From Sphingomonas sp. CCH10-B3 (lineage in GTDB: Bacteria > Pseudomonadota > Alphaproteobacteria > Sphingomonadales > Sphingomonadaceae): a DNA stretch of 49,181 nucleotides. A program made the position numbers and the translations under genes. The notes under the pieces are model-generated. The model was not told the origin of the DNA, made no database searches, and saw only the letters and a program-made list of their open reading frames with translations. This document shows, piece after piece, positions 1 to 9,692 of the stretch (position 1 is its first letter; each line of letters begins with the position of its first letter). The stretch is from contig NZ_LSIJ01000022.1 in assembly GCF_001556185.1 (NCBI RefSeq), forward strand, positions 1-49,181. Reading direction: 5' to 3'.

Positions 1-129
1 ATCCTGATCATCGAAGCGATGAAGGTGATGAACCCGATCACCGCGCCGACGGGCGGCACCGTGGTCGCCGTGCTGGTCGACAGCGGCCAGCCGGTCGAAT
101 TCGATCAGCCGCTGGTCATCATCGCCTGA
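1..129 (+). CDS. accB: Biotin carboxyl carrier protein of acetyl-CoA carboxylase, C-terminal end (partial)
   Basis: The window opens inside this gene, and only the last 42 codons are present. They contain the biotinylation motif EAMKVMN, whose lysine carries biotin in this family. The following segment resembles the second half of a biotinyl domain and ends LVIIA before TGA. BCCP carries carboxybiotin between the biotin carboxylase and carboxyltransferase parts of acetyl-CoA carboxylase in the cytoplasm. The biotin carboxylase gene begins one base after this stop, the usual accB-accC order, so the two are almost certainly co-transcribed. The N-terminus lies outside the window. Confidence 0.93.
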   Translation: MLIIEAMKVMNPITAPTGGTVVAVLVDSGQPVEFDQPLVIIA

Positions 130-130
130 C

Positions 131-1486
131 ATGCCCGACATCAAGAAACTGCTGATCGCCAATCGCGGCGAAATCGCGCTTCGCATCCACCGCGCGTGCC
201 ACGAAATGGGGATCGAAACGGTCGCGGTGCATTCGACCGCCGACAGCGACGCGATGCACGTCCGCCTTGCCGATCAGGCGATCTGCATCGGCCCACCCGC
301 TGCCGCCGAAAGCTATCTGAACATCCCGGCGATCATTTCGGCGGCTGAAATCTCGGGCGCCGACGCGATCCACCCCGGCTATGGATTCCTGAGCGAAAAC
401 GCGCGGTTTGCCGAAATCGTCGAAGCGCATGACATCATCTTCGTCGGCCCCAAGCCCGAACATATCCGCACGATGGGCGACAAGGTCGAGGCCAAGCGGA
501 CGGCGGGCGCACTCGGCCTGCCGCTCGTCCCCGGCTCCGACGGTGCGATCAGCGACGTGGCCGAGGCCAAGGCGATTGCCGAACGCGTCGGCTATCCGGT
601 GATCATCAAGGCGGCGTCGGGCGGCGGCGGGCGCGGCATGAAGGTCGTCAATTCGCCCGAAGATCTCGAAACGCAGATGCAGCAGGCCGGGACCGAGGCC
701 AAGGCGGCGTTCGGCGATGCGACGGTCTATCTCGAAAAATACCTCGGCAATCCGCGCCATATCGAAATTCAGGTGTTCGGCGACGGCAATGGCAATGCGA
801 TCCACCTCGGCGAGCGCGATTGCTCGCTTCAGCGCCGCCACCAGAAAGTGCTGGAGGAAGCGCCCTCGCCCGTCCTTTCGCCCGAAGAGCGCAATCGGAT
901 CGGCGGGGTCTGCTCAAAGGCAATGGCCGACATGGGCTATCGCGGCGCGGGCACGATCGAATTCCTTTGGGAAAACGGCGAATTCTATTTCATCGAGATG
1001 AATACCCGGCTTCAGGTCGAACATCCGGTCACCGAAGCGATCACCGGGCTCGATCTGGTCCGCGAGCAGATCCGCGTTGCCGAGGGGCATGGGCTGACGC
1101 TGCGCCAGCAGGATGTCGAGTTTCGCGGTCACGCGATCGAATGCCGCATCAACGCCGAGGACCCGCGCACCTTCGCGCCGTCGCCGGGCTTGGTGAAGGC
1201 CTATCATGCGCCGGGCGGCATGAGCGTTCGCGTCGATAGCGGGCTCTACGACGGTTACAAAGTGCCGCCCTATTACGACTCGATGATCGCCAAGCTGATC
1301 GTCTGGGGGCACAGTCGCGAGGGCGCCTTGCGCCGCCTGCGCCGCGCCCTGCGCGAATTCGTGATCGAGGGGATGAAGACCACAATCCCGCTCCATCAGG
1401 CCCTGCTCGACGACCCCGAATTCCAGAAGGGCGACTATACGATCAAGTGGCTGGAGGCGTGGCTGGCGCGCGACGACGACCGGTAG
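131..1486 (+). CDS. accC: Acetyl-CoA carboxylase biotin carboxylase subunit
   Basis: The 451-residue product has the usual length for AccC (about 450). It starts [19 protein letters not shown], the standard N-terminal nucleotide-fold motif. It has the glycine-rich ATP-grasp loop [13 protein letters not shown] near residue 160 and the active-site stretch [14 protein letters not shown] near residue 290. The enzyme carboxylates the biotin on AccB using ATP and bicarbonate, the first half-reaction of fatty acid synthesis. It starts one base after the accB stop, so translational coupling is likely. Nothing is unusual, and no promoter of its own is visible. Confidence 0.97.
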   Translation: MPDIKKLLIANRGEIALRIHRACHEMGIETVAVHSTADSDAMHVRLADQAICIGPPAAAESYLNIPAIISAAEISGADAIHPGYGFLSENARFAEIVEAHDIIFVGPKPEHIRTMGDKVEAKRTAGALGLPLVPGSDGAISDVAEAKAIAERVGYPVIIKAASGGGGRGMKVVNSPEDLETQMQQAGTEAKAAFGDATVYLEKYLGNPRHIEIQVFGDGNGNAIHLGERDCSLQRRHQKVLEEAPSPVLSPEERNRIGGVCSKAMADMGYRGAGTIEFLWENGEFYFIEMNTRLQVEHPVTEAITGLDLVREQIRVAEGHGLTLRQQDVEFRGHAIECRINAEDPRTFAPSPGLVKAYHAPGGMSVRVDSGLYDGYKVPPYYDSMIAKLIVWGHSREGALRRLRRALREFVIEGMKTTIPLHQALLDDPEFQKGDYTIKWLEAWLARDDDR

Positions 1487-1551
1487 AGACTTCACCCTGT
1501 CGCGATCGCGTGCCACACTCGCGCGACAATATCGACAAGGGGAGATGTCCG

Positions 1552-3498
1552 ATGCGCCGCCTGATCGCCACCCTGTTGCTGACGAGTGTTGCCGCCGCGC
1601 CGCTCGCCGCCGAAATCCCGACGCCCACACGGCCGGTGACCGATCCGAAAAGCGTAACCTCGCCCGCCAATCCCAAGGCGCGGGCAGTGCCGGTCGAGGA
1701 CATCGGCACCTCGCGCAGCCTTGCCGGCGCGGCGTGGAGCGCCGATGGGAAGCAGATTTTTGTCGCCACCAACCTGACCGGCCGCACCAACATCTGGCGT
1801 ACCGATGCCAGCGGCAGCTGGCCGGTCCAACTCACCCAGTCCGATGACGCGCAGACCGGCCTGACGCCATCGGCCGATGGCAAATATGTCTATTTCCAGC
1901 AGGACGTCGGCGGCAACGAATATCCCGACATCTACCGGGTCCCCGTCGACGGCGGCGCGGTCGAACAGATCACCCGCACCCCCGACCGGCGCGAAGGCAG
2001 CATGCTCGCGGGCGGCGCGAATGGTGCGATCGCGCTGTCGACGAAGCTCAAGAGCGAAGGCCAGTCCAACCTCGCGGTGATGGACGCCGACGGCACCGTC
2101 CGCGTGCTGACCAAGGAAGCCGACCCGCGGTTCGGCTGGGCCGCGGTTGCCTGGGTCGATGGCGGCAAGGCAATCATCGCCAATCGCGACCGTGTCGACA
2201 GCAAAGTTACCGAAGTCTGGCGCATCGACGCCGCGACGGGGGCAGCGACGAAGCTGATCGGCAAGGCCGACACTATCTATTTTGCCGGCGACGCCACTCC
2301 CGACGGGCGGCTGATCGCGGTCAGCACCGATGAAGGCACCGGCCAGCCACATGTCGGCATCTACGATACCGTCGCCAAGAGCTGGAAATGGGTGAAGTCG
2401 ACGCCGTGGGAACAGCAGGCCTATAATTTCACCCGCGACGGCAAGGCGTTGATCTTCGCCACCAACGCCGACACGCGCACCACCCTGTATCGCTACGATT
2501 TGGCGAGCGGCACAGAAACGGCGCTGGCGATCCCGCCCGGCGTCAATGGACTGACAGGTGCCGATCCGCGCTCGCCCGACGGCAAGACGCTGCTCGTCAC
2601 CCATTCGGGGGCGGACACGCCAACCAATCTCTATCTCTACGATCTCTCAAGCGGTCAGTCGCGGCCCGCAACCCAGCTCGCGATCGCCAGCCTGACGCCC
2701 GAAGTGTTGCCCAAATCGACGGTCGTCACCTACAAAAGCTTCGACGGAACGCTGATCAGCGCGGTAGTGACCATCCCCGCCAATCTGAAGCGCGACGGCA
2801 GCAACCCGGCGATCGTGTTGCCACATGGCGGCCCGACCAGCCAGGCGCTCGACGGTTACAGCCGCTACGCGACGGCCTTTGCGAGCCGCGGTTATATGGT
2901 GATCCAGCCCAATTTCCGCGGCTCGACCGGCTATGGCAAGGCGTTCCAGGACGGCAATTTCAAGGACCTGGGCGGCGGCGACCTGAAGGATACGGTCGCA
3001 GCGAAGAATTTCCTCGTCGCGACCGGCTATGTCGATCCCAAGCGCGTCGGCATTTTCGGCGGCTCCTATGGCGGCTTCATGACGCTGATGGCGATCGGTC
3101 GCACGCCCGACGAATTCGCCGCAGCCGTCCAGTGGTTCGGCATCATCAACTGGCGGACGATGTACCGCGATCAGGACGAGCTGCTGAAGGCCTATCAGCG
3201 CGGCCTGCTCGGCACGCCCGACAGCGATCCGAAAGTCTATGACGCCGCCTCGCCGCTCACCTACATCAACGCCGCAAAGGCACCGCTGCTGACGATCCAG
3301 GGCGAGAACGACATCCGCGTGCCGCGCGGGCAGGCGCAGGAAGTAAACGACATCCTGAAAGCCAAGGGCAATATCGTCGAGACGATCTTCTACCCGGCCG
3401 AAGGCCACGGCTTCCAGAAGCGCGAGAACCAGCTCGACTCGCTCAAGCGCACGGTCGCTTGGTTCGACAAATATCTGAAGGGCGCGCCGGCGAAGTAA
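1552..3498 (+). CDS. S9 family prolyl oligopeptidase-type peptidase, exported
   Basis: This 648-residue protein has an N-terminal signal peptide (MRRLIATLLLTSVAAAPLAA), a beta-propeller-like region with repeated DGK/DG turns (about residues 50-370), and a C-terminal alpha/beta-hydrolase domain. The serine peptidase triad is visible: GGSYGG with Ser505, Asp587 in ENDIRVP and His619 in EGHGF. The fold and length match acylaminoacyl-peptidase or dipeptidyl-peptidase relatives, which probably degrade peptides in the periplasm. The start at 1552 was chosen because it follows AGGGGAGA and begins the signal peptide; an upstream in-frame extension to 1447 overlaps accC. The stop overlaps the next start by one base (TAATG), suggesting coupling to the alpha/beta hydrolase. 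Substrate is unknown. Confidence 0.9.
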   Translation: MRRLIATLLLTSVAAAPLAAEIPTPTRPVTDPKSVTSPANPKARAVPVEDIGTSRSLAGAAWSADGKQIFVATNLTGRTNIWRTDASGSWPVQLTQSDDAQTGLTPSADGKYVYFQQDVGGNEYPDIYRVPVDGGAVEQITRTPDRREGSMLAGGANGAIALSTKLKSEGQSNLAVMDADGTVRVLTKEADPRFGWAAVAWVDGGKAIIANRDRVDSKVTEVWRIDAATGAATKLIGKADTIYFAGDATPDGRLIAVSTDEGTGQPHVGIYDTVAKSWKWVKSTPWEQQAYNFTRDGKALIFATNADTRTTLYRYDLASGTETALAIPPGVNGLTGADPRSPDGKTLLVTHSGADTPTNLYLYDLSSGQSRPATQLAIASLTPEVLPKSTVVTYKSFDGTLISAVVTIPANLKRDGSNPAIVLPHGGPTSQALDGYSRYATAFASRGYMVIQPNFRGSTGYGKAFQDGNFKDLGGGDLKDTVAAKNFLVATGYVDPKRVGIFGGSYGGFMTLMAIGRTPDEFAAAVQWFGIINWRTMYRDQDELLKAYQRGLLGTPDSDPKVYDAASPLTYINAAKAPLLTIQGENDIRVPRGQAQEVNDILKAKGNIVETIFYPAEGHGFQKRENQLDSLKRTVAWFDKYLKGAPAK

Positions 3499-4475
3499 TG
3501 GTGCGCGCTGCACGCCGATTGCTGAAGCTGCTGGGCGGGGCGCTGCTGATCACTGTCGCGGTTATCGCGGGGACGCTGGTCGTCTTTCGCACGCCTGATA
3601 CCGATGCCGCCGCGATGCGCGCCAAATATGGCGGGCCGCCGTCGCAGTTCGTCGATCTGGGCGGCGGGCTGACGGTGCATCTGCGTGACACCGGCCCGCG
3701 CGATGCGCCGGTGCTGGTGCTGCTGCATGGCTCCAACGCCTCGCTCCACACCTGGGAGCCATGGGCCGAGCGGCTTGGCAATCGCTACCGGGTGATCCGC
3801 TTCGACCTGCCCGGGCATGGCCTGACCGGCGCCAACCCGACGCACCGCTATGCCACTACCGATTTCGTCGATGTGGTCGAGCGCATGCGCACGAGGCTCG
3901 GCCTCAACCGCTTTGCCCTTGCCGGCAATTCGATGGGCGGCGGCGTGGCGTGGCATTATGCGCTCGCCCATCCCGAGCGAGTCAATGCGCTGATGCTGGT
4001 CGATTCGGTCGGCCAGCCCGAGCCGGGAAGCCAAACCCCGCCGCTCGCCTTTCGCATCGCGCGGATGCCGGTCATCCGCAATCTCGCCACGGTGGTCACG
4101 CCGCGCAGCCTGATCGCCGATGGCTTGCCGCAGGCCTATGCCAATCCCAAGCTTGCCGACGACAAGGCGGTCGACCTTTACTGGGAATTGCTGCGCTACC
4201 CCGGCAATCGCGAGGCGACGATCGAACGCTTTGCGACGCCGTCCGACCCCGCGACCCCGGCGATGCTCGGGCGGCTGGAAATGCCGGTGCTGATCTTGTG
4301 GGGGGCTCAGGATCGCCTGATCCCGGTGTCGTCAGGGCGATGGCTGCACGACCATATCCCGGGCAGCAAGCTGATCGTCTATCCCAACACCGGCCACATC
4401 CCGATGGAAGAACGCGCCGACCAGAGCGCGGCCGACGTGCGGGCATTTCTGGAACAAGCCAGCCGCGACCGCTGA
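3498..4475 (+). CDS. Alpha/beta hydrolase, membrane-anchored or exported
   Basis: A 325-residue alpha/beta hydrolase with an N-terminal hydrophobic segment (about residues 8-28, rich in L, V, I, A and G) that should act as an anchor or signal. The oxyanion region LLHGSNAS, the nucleophile elbow GNSMGGG (Ser145), Asp272 in GAQDRLIPV and His300 in NTGHIPMEE form a complete triad. The ATG overlaps the stop of the S9 peptidase by one base, so the two are likely translated together. The substrate cannot be read from sequence; esterases, lipases and C-C hydrolases all share this pattern. Confidence 0.88.
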   Translation: MVRAARRLLKLLGGALLITVAVIAGTLVVFRTPDTDAAAMRAKYGGPPSQFVDLGGGLTVHLRDTGPRDAPVLVLLHGSNASLHTWEPWAERLGNRYRVIRFDLPGHGLTGANPTHRYATTDFVDVVERMRTRLGLNRFALAGNSMGGGVAWHYALAHPERVNALMLVDSVGQPEPGSQTPPLAFRIARMPVIRNLATVVTPRSLIADGLPQAYANPKLADDKAVDLYWELLRYPGNREATIERFATPSDPATPAMLGRLEMPVLILWGAQDRLIPVSSGRWLHDHIPGSKLIVYPNTGHIPMEERADQSAADVRAFLEQASRDR

Positions 4476-4488
4476 CCGACAGCTTGCC

Positions 4489-4524
4489 ATTTCGATATTT
4501 CCATAGTAATCGAAATATCGAAAT
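4489..4524. promoter_or_regulatory. Probable ArsR operator: perfect 13-bp inverted repeat overlapping the arsR start
   Basis: ATTTCGATATTTC (4489-4501) and GAAATATCGAAAT (4512-4524) are perfect reverse complements separated by 10 bases. The dyad covers the region just before arsR and includes the first two bases of its ATG at 4523. AT-rich dyads just upstream of arsR are typical ArsR-family operators. There is no Shine-Dalgarno sequence between the dyad and the ATG, so the repressor footprint would cover the translation start region as well. Confidence 0.8.
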
Positions 4525-4861
4525 GAACGACTCGGACCGGATCATCGCCGCGCTCGGCGCGCTTGCCCAGCACCATCGGCTGGCTGCGTTTCGTGCGCTC
4601 GTTGAAGCGGGGCCGGCAGGTCTGGCGGCAGGTGATATCGCCACGCGATTGGGCATCGCCGCGTCGTCGCTGTCCTTCCATCTCGCGCAGCTCGAGCGCG
4701 CCGGGCTAGTCCGCGCCGTGCGCGCCGGACGCTCGATCATCTACTCGGCCGACTTCGCCGCGATGACGGCACTGGTCGGCTACCTCACCGAAAACTGCTG
4801 TGGCGGTGGCACTTGCGCGCCCGCCGACAATGCCCTCCCCACCGAAAGGAACGCCGCATGA
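4523..4861 (+). CDS. arsR: ArsR/SmtB-family arsenite-responsive repressor
   Basis: A 112-residue winged-helix repressor. The N-terminus (IIAALGALAQHHRLAAFRAL) and recognition helix (SSLSFHLAQLERAGLV) are standard for ArsR. The C-terminus has ENCC (Cys92, Cys93) and a third cysteine, Cys98, matching the Cys-Cys-x(n)-Cys arsenite site of the type where all three thiols lie near the C-terminus. Binding of As(III) should release it from DNA. The ATG lies on the downstream arm of the 13-bp dyad, without a visible ribosome site, so the mRNA may be leaderless or very short-leadered. The stop overlaps arsI by four bases (ATGA). Confidence 0.92.
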   Translation: MNDSDRIIAALGALAQHHRLAAFRALVEAGPAGLAAGDIATRLGIAASSLSFHLAQLERAGLVRAVRAGRSIIYSADFAAMTALVGYLTENCCGGGTCAPADNALPTERNAA

Positions 4862-5283
4862 AGCGCCTGCATGTCCATGTCGCTGTCGATGATCTCGACC
4901 GGTCGGTCGGCTTCTATTCGACCTTGTTCGCGAGCGAGCCGACCGTACTCAAGCCCGACTATGCCAAATGGATGCTCGACGATCCGCGCGTCAACTTCGC
5001 GATTTCGGCGCGCGGCGTGAAGGCAGGCGTCGAGCATCTGGGCATTCAGGTCGAGGACGCGGGCGAACTCGCGGAAGTCTATGCCCGGTTGGACAAGGCC
5101 GACGCGCGCGTGGTCGAGGAAGGCGCAACCACCTGCTGCTACGCCAAGTCCGAAAAGAGCTGGATCACCGATCCGCAGGGCGTGGTCTGGGAAACCTTCC
5201 TAACGCACGGTGACGCGACGACCTATGGCACGTCGGCGACGATCGACGCGCTGACCGCCAAGACCGCGTGCGGCTGCGCATGA
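4858..5283 (+). CDS. arsI: ArsI/CadI-family VOC protein, probable organoarsenical C-As lyase
   Basis: A 141-residue vicinal-oxygen-chelate (glyoxalase-like) protein. It has the family hallmark TTCCYAKSEKSWITDP with the vicinal pair Cys93-Cys94, and candidate metal ligands His5, His60 and Glu112 at the expected VOC positions. ArsI enzymes use Fe(II) and O2 to cleave the C-As bond of trivalent methylarsenicals or aromatic arsenicals. The closely related CadI proteins are known only as cadmium-induced. The neighbours arsR and arsC favour the arsenic role. The C-terminus adds Cys138 and Cys140 (CGC). Both flanking junctions are four-base ATGA overlaps, implying one coupled mRNA. Confidence 0.85.
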   Translation: MKRLHVHVAVDDLDRSVGFYSTLFASEPTVLKPDYAKWMLDDPRVNFAISARGVKAGVEHLGIQVEDAGELAEVYARLDKADARVVEEGATTCCYAKSEKSWITDPQGVVWETFLTHGDATTYGTSATIDALTAKTACGCA

Positions 5284-5639
5284 TGAACGCAACGATCTGG
5301 CACAATCCGGCCTGCGGGACATCGCGCAACACGCTCGCCATCCTTCAGCAGACTCCGGGGATCGAGCTGACCGTGATCGAGTATCTGCAAGAGCCACCGA
5401 CCCGCGAAAAGCTGGTCCAGCTCCACCGTGACGCCGGACTGACGCACCGCGAGGGGCTGCGCACAACCAGCTCGCCTGCCGCCGAGCTTGTCGCTGAGCT
5501 CGGCCTGGCGGATGCCGATGAAGCGACGATCCTCGACGCAATGATGGCGCATCCGATCCTGATCCAGCGCCCCTTGGTGGAAACCGGCAAGGGCGTTCGC
5601 CTGTGCCGACCGCCCGAGACAGTGCACGAGATTTTGTGA
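5280..5639 (+). CDS. arsC: Glutaredoxin-dependent arsenate reductase ArsC
   Basis: A 119-residue ArsC of the E. coli plasmid R773 type, but shorter than that protein's 141 residues. HNPACGTSRNT carries the catalytic cysteine at position 12 if translation begins at 5280. Three arginines match the R773 oxyanion triad (R60, R94, R107): one in REGLRTTSS, one in HPILIQRPLV and one in VRLCRP. The enzyme reduces As(V) to As(III) in the cytoplasm with glutathione and glutaredoxin. The start may be 5280 or the next codon 5283; 5280 gives an ATGA overlap with arsI and the canonical Cys12. The product, As(III), is what the downstream channel would pass. Confidence 0.93.
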   Translation: MMNATIWHNPACGTSRNTLAILQQTPGIELTVIEYLQEPPTREKLVQLHRDAGLTHREGLRTTSSPAAELVAELGLADADEATILDAMMAHPILIQRPLVETGKGVRLCRPPETVHEIL

Positions 5640-6301
5640 CCGCGGGCGGCAGCCGCGCGCTCGCGGCGGAATTCATCGGCTCGTTGATCCTATTCGCAAC
5701 CGTGGTCGGTTCGGGCTTGATGGCCGAGCGCCTGGCGGGCGGCAATGTCGCCGTTGCGCTGATCGGCAATACCGCCGCCACCGGCGCCGTGCTTTACGTG
5801 CTGATCACGTTGCTCGGCCCGGTATCGGGCGCGCATTTCAATCCGGCGGTGACGTTGATGCTCGGCGCGCGCAGGTTGTGGCTGCCCTTTATCGCGATGC
5901 AGCTTGTGGGCGGCGTGGTCGGGGTCGTGGCCGCGCACGCGATGTTCGATATGCCACTGATCGCAGCAAGCACCCATATCCGCACCGGCACGGGCCAATG
6001 GATCGGCGAGTTCATCGCCACCTTCGGCCTGCTGTTCACGATTGTCGTCGGCAGCCGCCAGCGCCCGGAAGCCGTGCCCGCTCTGGTCGCGCTGTGGATC
6101 GTCGCGGGCTATTGGTTCACCTCGTCGACCAGCTTCGCCAATCCGGCGATCACGATTGCCCGCGCGCTGACCGACAGCTTTGCGGGGATTCGCCCGGTCG
6201 ACGTGCCCGCCTTCATCATGGCACAGATCGCCGGCGCTTGGGTGGCCATGCGTTTTGCCAACTGGCTCAAGCCGACGGTCGCGCATCGCCAGCAGGCATA
6301 G
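5636..6301 (+). CDS. aqpS: Aquaglyceroporin (MIP family), probable arsenite channel
   Basis: About 221 residues with six hydrophobic segments and both half-helix motifs of the MIP family: HFNPAVT (first NPA) and SFANPAITIARALTDSF (second NPA). It lies in an ars operon directly behind arsC. In Sinorhizobium meliloti, AqpS in the same position lets As(III) leave down its gradient in place of an efflux pump, and the same role is inferred here. I chose the GTG at 5636, which overlaps the arsC stop (GTGA). A longer form from GTG 5603 is possible but overlaps arsC by 37 bases. No ArsB, Acr3 or ArsH follows. Confidence 0.87.
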   Translation: MTAGGSRALAAEFIGSLILFATVVGSGLMAERLAGGNVAVALIGNTAATGAVLYVLITLLGPVSGAHFNPAVTLMLGARRLWLPFIAMQLVGGVVGVVAAHAMFDMPLIAASTHIRTGTGQWIGEFIATFGLLFTIVVGSRQRPEAVPALVALWIVAGYWFTSSTSFANPAITIARALTDSFAGIRPVDVPAFIMAQIAGAWVAMRFANWLKPTVAHRQQA

Positions 6302-6322
6302 TCCAAGCGGAACGCTGCCTGT

Positions 6323-7294
6323 TCAGCCGCGCGTCATTGCCCAGACATCGTTTGAATAGACGAACACGGTTTCGCCCCGCTCAACGTGCGAATTCTTGCC
6401 ACCCGTTATCAGCATTCGGCTCCCGTCGACCCATGTCGCGACGCCGCCGCGCGGGCTCCAAGGCGCGCGAACCGGCACCCAGTTCTTCGCATCGTCCGAC
6501 ACCAGCATTTCGCTGCGAAAGCTGCCCGATCGATTCGCCCCCACCAGCCAGAGCCGGTCATCGAACACTTGCGGGCTGAAGCCCACCGGCCGTTCGGGCG
6601 CAATCTGCGCGCAGTCGCGCCGCCATAGCTTGCCATCGACGGTCGACCAGATGTCGTTGCTCGCTACGCCGTCTATTTCGCCGCCGCCGATGATGAGCAG
6701 GCGATCATGGAACACGACAGCCTTGGCCGCTGCGCGCGGCGACCAGGGCGGTTTCGGCATCGCTTCCCAGCGCAAACCATCGCGTGACCGCCAGACCTCG
6801 GCAACCGCCTGCCCCTTGCGGTAGCCGCCGATGATCCAGATCCACCCGCCAAAGCTGGCCGCAGTAGCGAAGATCAGCTCGGGAAAATCCGGCGCTTCGC
6901 CAACGGCCTCCCAACGCTGCCAATTCGCCGTGCGCTGGATCAACGGGTCGATTGCATACTCCTGATAATTCCCGCGATGTCGTCCCAATACCCATGTCGC
7001 GCCATCGTGGAACAGCGTCGGCATATAGGCGGTATTCGATCCCGATGGCGGCAATGGTTCTGGGTGCCACCGGATCGCATCGCGCGACGACCAACAGCGT
7101 TCCGACTGCAAAAGCATGAACCTGCCATCCGGCGCGACATGCACCGGAAAGTTATAGTTCTTGCGAAACGGCCCTGCAGGGATGAGCCGCGACCAGCGGT
7201 AGTTTGGCAAAGACGCGGGAACTGCCGGTGCTCTGGCGCAACCGGCAAGAGCCGCGACACCGGCCCCATAAAGCAGCTGACGACGCGAGAGCAT
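6323..7294 (-). CDS. Kelch/beta-propeller-like lipoprotein
   Basis: A 323-residue protein with N-terminus [20 protein letters not shown]: a twin arginine, a hydrophobic stretch and a lipobox (LAGC), so a lipoprotein possibly exported by Tat. The rest holds repeated blocks with W and G (for example [41 protein letters not shown]), typical of kelch or sialidase-like beta-propeller blades. The start at 7294 is supported by GGAGG nine bases upstream. It converges with the aquaporin gene and diverges from purL. Function is unknown; such propellers usually bind proteins or sugars at the envelope. Confidence 0.78.
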   Translation of the reverse strand: MLSRRQLLYGAGVAALAGCARAPAVPASLPNYRWSRLIPAGPFRKNYNFPVHVAPDGRFMLLQSERCWSSRDAIRWHPEPLPPSGSNTAYMPTLFHDGATWVLGRHRGNYQEYAIDPLIQRTANWQRWEAVGEAPDFPELIFATAASFGGWIWIIGGYRKGQAVAEVWRSRDGLRWEAMPKPPWSPRAAAKAVVFHDRLLIIGGGEIDGVASNDIWSTVDGKLWRRDCAQIAPERPVGFSPQVFDDRLWLVGANRSGSFRSEMLVSDDAKNWVPVRAPWSPRGGVATWVDGSRMLITGGKNSHVERGETVFVYSNDVWAMTRG

Positions 7295-7390
7295 AACCCA
7301 AGCCTCCGTATCAAAGGCTGTCACAAGCTTGAGGCGGTGACAAGATTGGACATGGTGACGCCGCCGTCCAGTGCGGCTAAAGCCTGCGCC

Positions 7391-9607
7391 ATGACCGAAA
7401 TCACGCCCGACATCGTCGCCCAGCACGGCCTGTCCGAAGACGAATATGCCCGCGTCCTGAAGGCGCTCGGGCGCGAGCCGAACCTGACCGAGCTCGGCAT
7501 CTTCTCAGTGATGTGGTCGGAGCATTGCAGCTACAAGTCGAGCCGCATCCATCTGAAGAAGCTGCCCACCACCGGCCCGCAAGTCATTTGCGGCCCCGGC
7601 GAGAATGCCGGCGTGATCGATATCGGCGACGGGCAGGCGGCGATCTTCAAGATGGAGAGCCACAACCATCCGAGCTACATCGAACCCTATCAGGGTGCGG
7701 CGACCGGCGTCGGCGGCATCCTGCGCGACGTGTTCACGATGGGCGCGCGGCCGGTCGCCAACATGAACGCGCTGCGCTTCGGACGGCCCGATCATCCCAA
7801 GATGCGCCACCTGATCGCGGGCGTCGTCCACGGCATCGGCGGCTATGGCAATTGCGTGGGCGTGCCGACCGTCGGCGGCGAAGTGAATTTCCACCGCGCC
7901 TATGACGGCAACATCCTCGTCAACGCGATGACGGTCGGCGTCGCAGAGCAAGACAAGATCTTCTATTCGGCTGCGTCGGGCGTCGGCAATCCGATCGTCT
8001 ATGTCGGCTCCAAGACCGGACGCGACGGCATTCACGGCGCAACGATGGCCTCGGCCGATTTCGGCGAGGATTCGGAGGAAAAGCGCCCGACCGTGCAGGT
8101 CGGCGACCCCTTCACCGAAAAGCTGCTGATCGAAGCCTGCCTCGAACTGATGGCGTCGGACGCGATCGTCGCCATTCAGGACATGGGCGCGGCGGGACTC
8201 ACTTCCTCGAGCGTCGAGATGGCGTCGAAGGGCGGCGTCGGCATCCGGCTCGACATGGACAAGGTGCCACAGCGCGAGACCGGCATGACCGCCTATGAAA
8301 TGATGCTGTCGGAGTCGCAGGAGCGGATGCTGATGGTGCTCAAGCCGGGCCGCGAGGCCGAGGCCGAGGCGATCTTCCGCAAGTGGGAACTTGATTTCGC
8401 GGTGATCGGCGAAGTCACCGATACCGGGCGGATGGTACTGGTCCACCACGGCGCGACGGTCGCCGACATCCCGCTCGCCCCGCTCGCCGATGATGCGCCG
8501 CTCTACGACCGGCCCTGGGTGCCGACGCCGCCTGCGAAGGCGCTGGTCGATGTGCCGAGCTGCACCGATGTCGCGGCCGATCTGCTCAAGCTGATGGCCT
8601 CGCCCGATCTCGCCAGCCGTCGCTGGATCTGGGAACAATATGACCAGAAAGTCGGCGGCGACACGCTCCAGCCGCCCGGCGGCGACGCGGCGGTGGTGCG
8701 CGTGCATGGGGCAAAGAAGGCGCTCGCCATCACCACCGATTGCACCCCGCGCTATTGCTTTGCCGACCCCGTCGAGGGCGGCAAGCAGGCGATCGCCGAG
8801 GCGTTCCGCAATCTCAGCGCGGTCGGAGCAAAGCCGCTCGCGACCACCGACTGCATGAATTTCGGCAACCCGCAGCGGCCCGAGATCATGGGCCAGTTCG
8901 TCGGCTGCATCGAGGGCATGGCCGAGGCGTGCCGTGCGCTCGACTTCCCGATCGTGAGCGGCAACGTCAGCCTCTACAACGAGACCAAGAACGACGACGG
9001 ATCGGGCAGCGCGATCCTTCCCACCCCCGCGATCGGCGGCGTCGGGCTGATCGACGACTGGACCAAGGCGGCGACGATTGCCTTCAAGGGCACCGGCGAC
9101 GTCATCGTGCTGATCGGCGAGCCGCGCCATCACCTCGGCCAGTCGCTGTGGCTGCGCGAACTGCACGGGCGCGAGGATGGCCCGCCGCCGCGCGTCGACC
9201 TCGACGCCGAACGTCGCGCCGGCGACTTCGTGCGCGACTGGATCGCGAAGCGCGCGCTCAGCGCGGTCCACGACGTGTCCGACGGCGGGCTGCTGGTCGC
9301 GGTCGCCGAAATGGCGCTGGCCGGGAATATCGGTGCGATGCTGTCGGCGCCGCTGCCCTATGGCCTCGCCGAGACCTATTTCGCCGAGGATCAGGGGCTT
9401 TACGTCGCCACCGTGCGCGACGAGCAGCTGAACGATTTCCTCCACGCCTCGATCGATTCGGAGGTCAATGTCGAGCGGATCGGGCGGACGATCGCCAAGC
9501 GCATCATCGTGGAATGCCCGCGCACCGACCATGTCGTGGCGCTCGACGATCTGCGCGCGGCGCATCAGGCGTTCTTCCCGACGCTGATGGGAGCGACGGC
9601 CGCCTGA
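7391..9607 (+). CDS. purL: Phosphoribosylformylglycinamidine synthase subunit PurL
   Basis: A 738-residue stand-alone PurL of the small type (about 730-750 residues) that works with PurS and PurQ. The N-terminal [12 protein letters not shown], the Mg/ATP stretch [10 protein letters not shown] and the glycine-rich [15 protein letters not shown] are family signatures, and a second ATP-binding-like half follows. It converts FGAR to FGAM in de novo purine synthesis in the cytoplasm, using ATP and ammonia from PurQ. The start at 7391 gives MTEITPDIV, the usual beginning. PurS and PurQ are not in the window. A T6 run follows the stop at 9612, but I see no convincing stem in front of it. Confidence 0.96.
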   Translation: MTEITPDIVAQHGLSEDEYARVLKALGREPNLTELGIFSVMWSEHCSYKSSRIHLKKLPTTGPQVICGPGENAGVIDIGDGQAAIFKMESHNHPSYIEPYQGAATGVGGILRDVFTMGARPVANMNALRFGRPDHPKMRHLIAGVVHGIGGYGNCVGVPTVGGEVNFHRAYDGNILVNAMTVGVAEQDKIFYSAASGVGNPIVYVGSKTGRDGIHGATMASADFGEDSEEKRPTVQVGDPFTEKLLIEACLELMASDAIVAIQDMGAAGLTSSSVEMASKGGVGIRLDMDKVPQRETGMTAYEMMLSESQERMLMVLKPGREAEAEAIFRKWELDFAVIGEVTDTGRMVLVHHGATVADIPLAPLADDAPLYDRPWVPTPPAKALVDVPSCTDVAADLLKLMASPDLASRRWIWEQYDQKVGGDTLQPPGGDAAVVRVHGAKKALAITTDCTPRYCFADPVEGGKQAIAEAFRNLSAVGAKPLATTDCMNFGNPQRPEIMGQFVGCIEGMAEACRALDFPIVSGNVSLYNETKNDDGSGSAILPTPAIGGVGLIDDWTKAATIAFKGTGDVIVLIGEPRHHLGQSLWLRELHGREDGPPPRVDLDAERRAGDFVRDWIAKRALSAVHDVSDGGLLVAVAEMALAGNIGAMLSAPLPYGLAETYFAEDQGLYVATVRDEQLNDFLHASIDSEVNVERIGRTIAKRIIVECPRTDHVVALDDLRAAHQAFFPTLMGATAA

Positions 9608-9692
9608 AGATTTTTTCGGTGGCGCTGTCGAGATCGACCATAGCGCAACGTCTCTGATCGGAAGGATTGATCGCGCTGATCGGTCCCCTGTG

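Noticed and set aside
119..841. Long minus-strand open frame opposite accC (and many similar ones elsewhere)
   Set aside because: It is the antisense shadow typical of high-GC coding DNA: no family motif, no ribosome site, Arg/Ala/Gly-rich low-information translation, and a strong real gene on the other strand.
1498..1528. TGTCGCG/CGCGACA inverted repeat before the S9 peptidase
   Set aside because: Seven-base arms of G/C-rich sequence with a 17-base spacer are expected by chance in DNA of this composition, and no promoter boxes line up.
7310..7345. TGTCAC...GTGACA dyad between the kelch gene and purL as a purine operator
   Set aside because: Six-base arms with a 12-base spacer and no match to a PurR site I can name.
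9608..9640. Terminator after purL (T6 run at 9612)
   Set aside because: The bases before the T run form only a weak stem; the run may be chance.
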